In this document: in pieces, positions 7,514 to 14,345 of the stretch
Layout: each line of letters starts with the position of its first letter
How positions within the stretch are numbered: position 1 is the stretch's first letter
Assembly: GCA_964596105.1 (NCBI GenBank)
Contig: CAZQRT010000019.1
Coordinates: forward strand, 1 to 19,719
Length of the DNA: 19,719 nucleotides
Reading direction: 5' to 3'
DNA from: CAJUOR01 sp964596105
GTDB lineage: Bacteria > Bacillota_I > Bacilli_A > Erysipelotrichales > Coprobacillaceae
The notes under the pieces: model-generated
What the model was told of the DNA's origin: nothing
Database searches by the model: none
What the model saw: the letters and a program-made list of their open reading frames with translations, nothing else
Position numbers and translations under genes: made by a program

Positions 7514-7568
7514 AACAAGAGGTCACTATGGAAAATCTGTCTTTTTTAATCAAACCCGCTTCCTCATC
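7514..7568 (+). repeat. 55-bp direct repeat, copy left of the N gap
   Basis: This segment is identical, base for base, to 7669-7723 on the other side of the N run and ends exactly at the gap edge. It contains the radical SAM ribosome binding site, ATG and first 13 codons. It is best read as an unmerged overlap between neighbouring contigs rather than a biological repeat. Confidence 0.97.
7525..7553 (-). promoter_or_regulatory. Candidate hflX promoter overlapping the radical SAM start codon
   Basis: On the minus strand TTGATT (7553-7548), a 17-base spacer, then CATAGT (7530-7525). The -10 covers the ATG (7528-7530) of the divergent gene in the pre-gap copy. Transcription would start about 20 bases before the hflX ATG. 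Both hexamers match consensus at 4 of 6 positions, so this is only a candidate. Confidence 0.35.
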
Positions 7569-7668
7569 NNNNNNNNNNNNNNNNNNNNNNNNNNNNNNNN
7601 NNNNNNNNNNNNNNNNNNNNNNNNNNNNNNNNNNNNNNNNNNNNNNNNNNNNNNNNNNNNNNNNNNNN
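7569..7668. other. Assembly gap (run of 100 N)
   Basis: Exactly 100 undetermined bases, the conventional placeholder for a scaffold gap of unknown size. Because identical 55-bp sequences abut both edges, the real gap is probably absent and the true sequence likely runs from 7513 directly into 7669. Confidence 0.98.
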
Positions 7669-7723
7669 AACAAGAGGTCACTATGGAAAATCTGTCTTTT
7701 TTAATCAAACCCGCTTCCTCATC
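7669..7723 (+). repeat. 55-bp direct repeat, copy right of the N gap
   Basis: The second copy of the 7514-7568 sequence, beginning at the first base after the N run. This copy continues in frame into the complete radical SAM gene, so it is taken as the genuine 5' end of that gene. Confidence 0.97.
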
Positions 7724-8726
7724 ATGCGACATGCGGTGCCGTTACTGCTTTTATGACGATGAGTGCGCCATTCGCGAAGTGGCTAATTACGGGATCATGT
7801 CTGAGGCCGTCATGGACTGCCTGATTTTCAAAGCGCTGACGGCTCAGTCTGTCACCTTCGCTTTCCAGGGCGGCGAGCCCACCCTGGCGGGGATAGATTT
7901 CTTCACCCGCTTTGTGGAAAAAGTGAACGAAATAAAACAGGATCAGAAAATCACTTACACCATCCAGACTAACGGCTGTTACCGCGACGAAAAATGGGCT
8001 GATTTTTTTAAGCAGAATGATTTTTTAGTCGGTGTCTCGCTGGATGGCTATCAGGAAAATCATAACTATTATCGTAGAGATAAGCAAGGGAAAAACACCT
8101 TTTCTCAAATCATGAAAAATATCCGCCGCCTGGAAGAGAAGCAAGTCCCGTACAATATCCTGACGGTCCTGACATCCCGACTGGCCCGGGAGCCGGAAAA
8201 ACTCTACCGCTTCTACCAGAAGCACAATTTTCAGTACATTCAGCTGATCTTGTGTCTCGACGGGTTTGACCGCCATAATCCCGCCGCTTTGACCCCCCCC
8301 GGACTGTATGAACATTTTTTCAGCGACTTCTTTACCCTTTGGGCTAACGACCCCAACATCCGCCATATCAGCCTTTTTGATAATCTTTATCTGCTTGTCC
8401 ACCGCCAGCGGCCTTATCAGTGCGGCATACCGGGACAGTGCGCCCCGCAGCTGGTTGTGGAAGCGGACGGCAGCGTTTATCCCTGCGACTTCTATGTTCT
8501 CGACGAGTACCGCTGCGGCTATATTCAAAAAGACGGTATCCCTGAGCTTTTCACAAACATGAAACCATTCTTAAATGAACAGAAACCCCTGAAAGACATC
8601 TGCCGCCACTGCCGGTATGTACGCATCTGCCAGGGCGGGTGCAAAAGGCAGAACAGCTGCTTTTGCGCAGATCACTACTGCGGTTATCAGGCTTTACTGG
8701 ACAAGATTCTCAGCTATTTTATCTGA
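7683..8726 (+). CDS. Anaerobic sulfatase-maturase-type radical SAM enzyme (SPASM)
   Basis: A 347-residue radical SAM protein closely resembling clostridial anSME, which converts an active-site Cys or Ser of sulfatases to formylglycine without oxygen. The start MENLSFLIKPASS matches that family. The radical SAM cluster ligands are C15, C19 and C22 (CX3CX2C), followed by FAFQGGEPTLAG (SAM binding). The C-terminal SPASM domain supplies cysteines 247, 253, 268, 307, 310, 316, 320 and 333, enough for two auxiliary 4Fe-4S clusters. Their spacing follows the anSME pattern except for a shorter last interval. D269 in VYPCDFYVLD corresponds to the proposed catalytic base. AGAGG lies 6 bases before ATG 7683. 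No sulfatase is present in the window, so the substrate is unknown and a related peptide-modifying role is possible. It is divergent from hflX, with no terminator before the hisS promoter. Confidence 0.88.
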   Translation: MENLSFLIKPASSSCDMRCRYCFYDDECAIREVANYGIMSEAVMDCLIFKALTAQSVTFAFQGGEPTLAGIDFFTRFVEKVNEIKQDQKITYTIQTNGCYRDEKWADFFKQNDFLVGVSLDGYQENHNYYRRDKQGKNTFSQIMKNIRRLEEKQVPYNILTVLTSRLAREPEKLYRFYQKHNFQYIQLILCLDGFDRHNPAALTPPGLYEHFFSDFFTLWANDPNIRHISLFDNLYLLVHRQRPYQCGIPGQCAPQLVVEADGSVYPCDFYVLDEYRCGYIQKDGIPELFTNMKPFLNEQKPLKDICRHCRYVRICQGGCKRQNSCFCADHYCGYQALLDKILSYFI

Positions 8727-8731
8727 GGCAA

Positions 8732-8760
8732 TTGCAAAGGCGCGAAAAATCATCTATAAT
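8732..8760 (+). promoter_or_regulatory. Promoter of the hisS T-box operon
   Basis: TTGCAA (8732-8737), a 17-base spacer and a perfect TATAAT (8755-8760), beginning 5 bases after the radical SAM stop codon. Transcription would start near 8767, giving a leader of about 224 bases before hisS. Confidence 0.85.
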
Positions 8761-8766
8761 GTGCCT

Positions 8767-8969
8767 AAATCCCAAGACAAAGAAACGGTTAAGACCTTCT
8801 TGCGCCTAGAGAAGATGGCCGGTGGAAACATCTCGCGAGACCTTAACCCAGACACTTTCGAGGAGCGGTTTTGAACGAAGTAGAAACCGCCGGTCGTTCC
8901 GTTATCGCTTAAAGTATCAAATTAAGGTGGTACCGCGATGAATTCGCCCTTAAACAAAGGGCTTTTTTT
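8767..8969 (+). promoter_or_regulatory. T-box riboswitch leader (His and/or Asp tRNA)
   Basis: A transcription-attenuation T-box that reads the charging state of tRNA. The invariant T-box AAGGTGGTACCGCG is at 8924-8937. Stem I is supported by GGTTAAG/CTTAACC, an inner CTTGCG/CGCGAG helix and an apical hairpin AGATG/CATCT containing GGTG. Stem III is GCGGTTT (8865-8871) with AAACCGC (8884-8890). On the 3' side of stem I, in the likely specifier loop, the sequence GACAC (8851-8855) contains overlapping codons GAC (Asp) and CAC (His), the two amino acids of the downstream hisS and aspS. Binding of uncharged tRNA should favour the antiterminator over the terminator at 8946-8969. The helix boundaries and specifier register were judged by eye. 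Confidence 0.93.
8946..8969 (+). terminator. T-box-controlled intrinsic terminator
   Basis: GCCCTT (8946-8951) pairs with AAGGGC (8957-8962) around a 5-base loop, followed by seven T. The hairpin begins 8 bases after the T-box sequence and ends 21 bases before hisS. It is the conditional attenuator of this leader. Confidence 0.9.
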
Positions 8970-8990
8970 GTGAAAAGAGGAGGAAAGCAC

Positions 8991-10247
8991 ATGCTTTATA
9001 AAGCGCCCCGCGGGACAGCGGATCTTTTGCCCGGGGAGACTGGGATCTGGCAGGAAGTTGAGCAGATTTTACGCACCGTCAGCGATCTTTATCACTTCAA
9101 GGAAATTCGCCTCCCGCTGTTTGAGACGACTGAGCTGTTCACCAGGTCGGTCGGGGATACCAGCGATATCGTCAACAAAGAGATGTATACCTTTGCCGAT
9201 AAAAAAGGCCGCAGCCTGACCCTGCGCCCGGAAGGGACCGCCGGGCTGGTGCGGGCCTTTGTCGAGCACAAGCTCTATGCCGCCTTGCCCGCTAAATTCT
9301 ACTATATGGGGCCGATGTTTCGCTACGAAAGACCGCAAAGAGGGCGGCAGCGCCAGTTTCATCAGTACGGGGTTGAGATGCTTGGCGTCGAGGATCCCCT
9401 CAGCGACGCGGAAATCATGGACATGGCGGTGACGATCGTCAAAGCCCTGGGCATTCAAAATGTCCGCCTTGTCATCAACAGCCTGGGCGACAAGGAAAGC
9501 CGCGCCCGCCATAAAGAAGCCCTGCAAAAACACTTCGCCCCGCATCTGGAGGAGTTGTGCGCGGACTGTCAGAACCGCTTTGAAAAAAATCCCCTGAGAA
9601 TGCTGGACTGCAAAGTCGATCAGGACAAAGAATGCATGAAAAACGCGCCCCAGACCCTGGATTACCTCACCCCTTACGCCCGCGACTACTTTGCCGAGGT
9701 GCGGTCCTATCTGGACGATTTAGGCATCGCTTATACGGTTGATCCTCATCTTGTGCGCGGTTTGGATTACTACAACCACACGGTTTTTGAAGTGATCAGC
9801 GATGATCCCCGCTTTACCGCCAATACCGCGATCGGCGGGGGCGGCCGATACTCGGGATTAGTGAAAGAACTCGGCGGCCCGGATGTTCCCGGCATCGGCT
9901 TCGCTTTTGGCCTGGAAAGATTGTGCCTGGCCCGCCAGGAAAGTGCCCGATCCGAAAACCTCGATGTTTATATCATCACCCTGGAAAAAGCGGCCCGCTC
10001 CATGAGCCTGCAGCTCATTTCCATGCTGCGGGCCAACGGCTACCGCTGTGATATGGATTACGAAAACCGCTCCCTGAAAGCCCAGCTGAAATCCGCTGAC
10101 CGCTATGGCGCGAAATTTGTCATCATCATCGGGGAAGATGAAATGAAATCGGAAACGTTAAGCGTGAAATACAACCGCGTGCAGGAAGCGGTGCCTTTAG
10201 AGAATATCGTCGCTTATCTGGACGGCAAAATGGAGGAAGAGCTATGA
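8991..10247 (+). CDS. hisS: Histidyl-tRNA synthetase
   Basis: A class IIa aminoacyl-tRNA synthetase of 418 residues that charges tRNA-His in the cytoplasm. ATG 8991 is chosen because AGGAGG lies 7 bases upstream and the protein then opens with the family sequence MLYKAPRGTADLLPGE. An in-frame start at 8970 would lie at the foot of the terminator. Motif 2 is FRYERPQRGRQRQFHQ (from residue 110). The histidine-specific motif is RGLDYYNHTVFEV (from about residue 256), with the glycine-rich AIGGGGRY, and motif 3 is GIGFAFGLERL. The C-terminal anticodon-binding domain follows. It is the first gene of the T-box operon and overlaps aspS by 4 bases (ATGA), implying translational coupling. Confidence 0.97.
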   Translation: MLYKAPRGTADLLPGETGIWQEVEQILRTVSDLYHFKEIRLPLFETTELFTRSVGDTSDIVNKEMYTFADKKGRSLTLRPEGTAGLVRAFVEHKLYAALPAKFYYMGPMFRYERPQRGRQRQFHQYGVEMLGVEDPLSDAEIMDMAVTIVKALGIQNVRLVINSLGDKESRARHKEALQKHFAPHLEELCADCQNRFEKNPLRMLDCKVDQDKECMKNAPQTLDYLTPYARDYFAEVRSYLDDLGIAYTVDPHLVRGLDYYNHTVFEVISDDPRFTANTAIGGGGRYSGLVKELGGPDVPGIGFAFGLERLCLARQESARSENLDVYIITLEKAARSMSLQLISMLRANGYRCDMDYENRSLKAQLKSADRYGAKFVIIIGEDEMKSETLSVKYNRVQEAVPLENIVAYLDGKMEEEL

Positions 10248-11959
10248 AAAGAACCCATCATAACGGGGAACTGAGAATCAGCGATGTCGGCAAAGAGGTC
10301 TGCCTGGAAGGCTGGGCCGCCCGCATCAGAAACCTCGGCGGTCTCGTGTTCATCGATCTTCGTGATCGCGAAGGCATCACCCAGATTGTCTGCAACGAAA
10401 AAGACATCCGTAACGAGTATGTTTTAAGAGTTTACGGCAAGGTGGTGGAACGCTCCAATAAAAATAAAAACATCCCGACCGGTGATATCGAGATCGCGGC
10501 TGAAAAAATAGAAATTCTCAACACGGCCAAAACCACGCCGCTGATCATCGCCGATGAGACCGACGCCTTAGAAGACACCCGTTTAAAATACCGCTACCTG
10601 GATTTGCGCCGGCCGGTCCTGCAGAAGATTTTAAAGATGCGTCATGAGATTACCCTGCTGGCCAGAAACTACCTCTCCGGTCTAGGGTTCTGGGAGATAG
10701 AGACGCCGGTATTATGCAAATCCACCCCGGAAGGAGCCCGCGACTACCTGGTTCCCAGCCGTGTCACCCCCGGCAGCTTCTACGCCCTGCCGCAAAGCCC
10801 GCAGATCTACAAGCAGCTTTTGATGATCGCGGGCATGGACAAATATTTCCAGATCGCGCGCTGCTTTCGCGACGAGGATCTCAGGGCCGACCGCCAGCCG
10901 GAATTCACCCAGATCGATATCGAGATGAGCTTCTGCGAGGAGGAAGACATCTATGAGGTGGTGGAAGGGCTGATGAAAGCCATCGTCAAAGAAATCAAAC
11001 ATGTGGATCTGCTTGAGTTTGACCGCCTTTCCTATCAGGAGGCCATGAGCCAGTATGGCACCGACAAGCCCGACATTCGCTTTGCCTTGAAACTCGAGGA
11101 TATCAGCGCCCTGTTCGCGAATACCGAAATTGGCATATTTAAAACTGTCCTGGAAAATAAAGGCATCGTGAACAGCCTGAAAGTGCCGCGCTGTGACTAT
11201 TCGCGCAAGCAGTTAAAAGAGCTGGAGGAAGTCACGAAGGTGTATGGCGCGAAAGCGCTGGCCTATCTCAAAGTGCAGGACGGCGCCCTGCGCGGACCGC
11301 TCGCCAAATTCATGAGCGAAACGGAACAAAAAGCTCTGTTTGATCATTTCCAGCTTGAGGAGCATGATCTTCTTTTGATGGTCGCGGATCAGAAAAATAT
11401 CGCCCAGACCAGTTTAGGGCAGGTGCGTTTAAAACTGGGCCGGGATTTGCATTTAATTGATGAGAACGAATTAAAGTTTTTATGGGTCACCGATTTTCCG
11501 ATGTTCGAGTACAGCGAACAGGAACACCGTTATGTCGCGGCGCATCACCCGTTTACCGCCCCGCAAGATGTCGACAAGATGTTCACCAGTCCCGAAGAGT
11601 GTTTGAGCCGGGCTTTTGACCTGGTCTTAAACGGGTATGAACTGTTAAGCGGCTCGATCCGTATCCATGACCAGGAGACGCAAAAGCAGGTTTTCAAGGC
11701 GATCGGCTTGAGTGAGGAAGAGGCCAGGGAGCGCTTCGGCTTTTTCCTGGACGCGTTTCAGTACGGCACCCCGCCGCACGGCGGCGTCGGCATCGGGCTG
11801 GAGCGCCTCATCATGATCCTGGCGGGCACCGACAATATTCGCGATGTCATGGCTTTCCCGAAGACGGCCAGCGCCGCTGACTTAATGAGCGAGGCGCCAA
11901 GTGTTGTGGATGAAAGACAGTTAGAAGAGTTAGGAATCGAGGTAATCAAACATGAATAG
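10244..11959 (+). CDS. aspS: Aspartyl-tRNA synthetase
   Basis: A class IIb synthetase of 571 residues, near the bacterial-type length of about 590. An N-terminal OB-fold anticodon-binding domain (about residues 1-105) precedes the catalytic domain. Visible landmarks are RYLDLRRP (about 116), ETPVLCKSTPEGARDYLVPSR, YALPQSPQIYKQLLMIAGMD, motif 2 FRDEDLRADRQPEFTQ (about 208-223), the bacterial GAD insertion domain in the middle, and motif 3 GGVGIGLERLIMILAGTDNIRDV near the end. Pairing with hisS behind one T-box is a familiar Firmicute arrangement. Whether the enzyme also charges tRNA-Asn cannot be told from this sequence. It overlaps the next gene by 8 bases. Confidence 0.97.
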   Translation: MKRTHHNGELRISDVGKEVCLEGWAARIRNLGGLVFIDLRDREGITQIVCNEKDIRNEYVLRVYGKVVERSNKNKNIPTGDIEIAAEKIEILNTAKTTPLIIADETDALEDTRLKYRYLDLRRPVLQKILKMRHEITLLARNYLSGLGFWEIETPVLCKSTPEGARDYLVPSRVTPGSFYALPQSPQIYKQLLMIAGMDKYFQIARCFRDEDLRADRQPEFTQIDIEMSFCEEEDIYEVVEGLMKAIVKEIKHVDLLEFDRLSYQEAMSQYGTDKPDIRFALKLEDISALFANTEIGIFKTVLENKGIVNSLKVPRCDYSRKQLKELEEVTKVYGAKALAYLKVQDGALRGPLAKFMSETEQKALFDHFQLEEHDLLLMVADQKNIAQTSLGQVRLKLGRDLHLIDENELKFLWVTDFPMFEYSEQEHRYVAAHHPFTAPQDVDKMFTSPEECLSRAFDLVLNGYELLSGSIRIHDQETQKQVFKAIGLSEEEARERFGFFLDAFQYGTPPHGGVGIGLERLIMILAGTDNIRDVMAFPKTASAADLMSEAPSVVDERQLEELGIEVIKHE

Positions 11960-13019
11960 CCGGATGTCCGCTTTAACCGCGCGCTTAGACACGATCGATC
12001 ACTTACTGATCAGCGATCCTTACAGCATTGATTATCTGCTTGACCGCATGATTTTTCCCGGCGAGCGGATGCTTTTGCTGGTGGTATCCAAAAAACAGGA
12101 ACCCTTGCTGTTTTTGAACCGCCTGTTTCATGTTCCCGAGGATCTTGGCGTCCGCAAGGTTTATTATTCTGATACCGATGATCAGATCGGCATGCTGGCG
12201 GAATATTTAGATCCTCACGCCTGCGTCGGCGTGGATAAAAACTGGCCGGCGCGCTTTTTGCTGAAACTCATGGCTAAGCTTCCCGAAGCGACCTTTGTCA
12301 ACGGGTCGTTCTGCATTGACGGCCTGCGCATGATCAAAAGCCCCGAGGAGATCGCCGTCATGAAGGAAGCCAGCCGCCTCAATGATCTCGCCATGGCCAG
12401 GATGATTGATTCTTTTTACGAGGGCGTCACGGAAAATGAGATGGCCGCGAAACTATTGACTTTCTATGAGGAACTCGGCGCGAGCGGTTATTCCTTCCCG
12501 CCGATCGTCGCCTACCAGGCCAACGGCGCCGACGGTCATCACGGCACGGACGACACGCCGTTAAAGGCGGGGGACAGCATCGTCATCGACATGGGCTGCC
12601 GGTATCAGGGATACTGCTCCGATATGACGCGAACCGTCTTCTATAAACAGTGCACGCCGCGCCAGAAAGAGATCTATGAGCTGGTGAAAAAGGCCAACCT
12701 GGCCGCCGAGGCCGTCATCAAACCGGGCGTGCCTTTAAAAGATATCGACCAGGCGGCTAGAGACGTCATCACCAAAGCCGGTTACGGCCCGAACTTCAAT
12801 CACCGCACCGGCCACTTCATCGGCCGCGAGGTTCATGAATACGGGGATGTTTCCAGCGCATTTGATATTCCGGTCGCGCCGGGGATGATTTTCTCCATTG
12901 AACCGGGCGTGTATCTGGAAGGGGAGTTCGGCGTGCGCGTCGAGGATCTCGTCTTAGTGACCGAAGACGGCTGCGAAGTCCTCAATCATTACTTTAAGGA
13001 TTTAACGATCATCGCGTAA
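11952..13019 (+). CDS. M24-family Xaa-Pro aminopeptidase/dipeptidase
   Basis: A cytoplasmic metallopeptidase of 355 residues expected to remove an N-terminal residue ahead of proline, or to split Xaa-Pro dipeptides. The N-terminal creatinase-like domain (about 1-125) is followed by the pita-bread domain. All five metal ligands are visible: D213 and D224 in DMGCRYQGYCSDMTRT, H288 in HRTGHFIG, E317 in SIEPGVY and E331 in RVEDLV. ATG 11952 has GAGGT about 8 bases upstream and lies within the last codons of aspS, so it is probably translationally coupled. Aminopeptidase P versus prolidase specificity cannot be decided here. Confidence 0.92.
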   Translation: MNSRMSALTARLDTIDHLLISDPYSIDYLLDRMIFPGERMLLLVVSKKQEPLLFLNRLFHVPEDLGVRKVYYSDTDDQIGMLAEYLDPHACVGVDKNWPARFLLKLMAKLPEATFVNGSFCIDGLRMIKSPEEIAVMKEASRLNDLAMARMIDSFYEGVTENEMAAKLLTFYEELGASGYSFPPIVAYQANGADGHHGTDDTPLKAGDSIVIDMGCRYQGYCSDMTRTVFYKQCTPRQKEIYELVKKANLAAEAVIKPGVPLKDIDQAARDVITKAGYGPNFNHRTGHFIGREVHEYGDVSSAFDIPVAPGMIFSIEPGVYLEGEFGVRVEDLVLVTEDGCEVLNHYFKDLTIIA

Positions 13020-13032
13020 AGGAGGCTGCATG

Positions 13033-14334
13033 ATGTATTATTTTATCGGTATTAAAGGCTCGGGCATGGCGGGCCTGGCCTGCATCCTGCATGATTTAGG
13101 CTATGAAGTGAAAGGCAGCGATATCTCGAAGTATATCTTTATCGAAGACGAGTTAAGAGCGCGGGGCATTGAGATTCTGGATTTTAATCCTGACAACATC
13201 AAGCCCGGCTACCATGTCATCATCGGCAACGCCTTTGGCGACGATCATCCTGAAGTCAAAGCGGCCCTGGCAAACCCCGAAGTAGAGACTACTCATTACT
13301 ATGACTTTTTAGGCGGGCTGATGGAAAAGTATGACACCATAGCGATCGCCGGCACACACGGCAAGACGACCACGACCGGCATGGCTTACCATCTTTTCAA
13401 AGATTATGAAAAGACCATGGTGCTGATCGGCGACGGCACCGGGCACGCGGTTCCCGGCGCGAAGTATTTTATCGCCGAATCATGCGAGTATCAGGATCAT
13501 TTTCTGCACTATCACCCGCGCTATGCCCTCATCAACAATATCGAGCTGGATCATGTCGACTACTTCCCTACCATCGAAGAATATAAAGCGGCTTTTGAAA
13601 AGTTCGCCAATCAGGTGAAAGACACGGTGATCATCTGGGGAGATGACCCGTATCTGCCGCGGCTGAACATCACGACGAGAAAAATCATGTTTGGGCTGAA
13701 GCCGGAAAACGATATCCGCGCCGTGAATTACATTGAGAGTGAACACGGCATGAGCTTTGATGTCTATGCTCACAAAGAGCTGTTCGGTCATTTTCATCTG
13801 CCTTTCTTCGGCCGTCATTTGCTTTATGATACCCTGGGCGTCATCACCCTCGGGTATATGGAGGGCATGGAGGCGGAGTACATCCAGCGGCGCCTGGAAA
13901 CCTTCCCGGGCGTCAAGCGCCGCTACGCCGTCAAAGAGCACGACGACTGCGTTTACGTGGATGACTACGCGCATCATCCGACCGCGGTGAAATATGTGAT
14001 CGAGGCGACCCGCACCCGTTATCCTAACTATCCGGTTGTCGCTTTATTTAAACCGGACCGCTATTCGCGTATCAAGCAGTTCGCGCGGGAATTCGCCGCC
14101 AGTTTAAATCTCGCGGATGAAGTCTATTTGTGCCACTTTCCGGAAAACGCCGCCAAAGAGCCGGGGATCGATATTGATATTTCCGAAATCGGGCAGTATA
14201 TCCCGCGCGCGAAGATCATCAATGAGGATGAAGAGGCGGCGCGCGAGCTGGCCAAATATCACCATGTCGTTTATCTGTTTATGTCCAGCAAAGATATCTA
14301 CAAGCTGATGGATAAAGTGATCGCGCTGAAGTAG
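13033..14334 (+). CDS. murC: UDP-N-acetylmuramate--L-alanine ligase
   Basis: An ATP-dependent cytoplasmic ligase that adds the first amino acid, normally L-Ala, to UDP-MurNAc. The 433-residue sequence shows the Rossmann-like substrate domain FIGIKGSGMAGLA, the ATP loop GTHGKTT (107-113), ESCEYQDHFLHYHPRYALINNIELDH and the C-terminal VDDYAHHP. Two adjacent ATGs (13030 and 13033) are possible. The second sits 7 bases after AGGAGG and is preferred. Compared with Staphylococcus-type MurC, the usual FQPHTxSRT is FKPDRYSRI and the usual FMGAGDI near the end is FMSSKDI, so two C-terminal landmarks are altered. It follows the peptidase gene by 13 bases, in the T-box operon. Confidence 0.93.
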   Translation: MYYFIGIKGSGMAGLACILHDLGYEVKGSDISKYIFIEDELRARGIEILDFNPDNIKPGYHVIIGNAFGDDHPEVKAALANPEVETTHYYDFLGGLMEKYDTIAIAGTHGKTTTTGMAYHLFKDYEKTMVLIGDGTGHAVPGAKYFIAESCEYQDHFLHYHPRYALINNIELDHVDYFPTIEEYKAAFEKFANQVKDTVIIWGDDPYLPRLNITTRKIMFGLKPENDIRAVNYIESEHGMSFDVYAHKELFGHFHLPFFGRHLLYDTLGVITLGYMEGMEAEYIQRRLETFPGVKRRYAVKEHDDCVYVDDYAHHPTAVKYVIEATRTRYPNYPVVALFKPDRYSRIKQFAREFAASLNLADEVYLCHFPENAAKEPGIDIDISEIGQYIPRAKIINEDEEAARELAKYHHVVYLFMSSKDIYKLMDKVIALK

Positions 14335-14345
14335 GGGAAACCGCG

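Noticed and set aside
7383..8726. Apparent 447-codon frame running from inside hflX through the N run into the radical SAM gene
   Set aside because: It reads through undetermined bases and the duplicated contig end. The genuine start is ATG 7683, with its ribosome binding site and the family's N-terminus.
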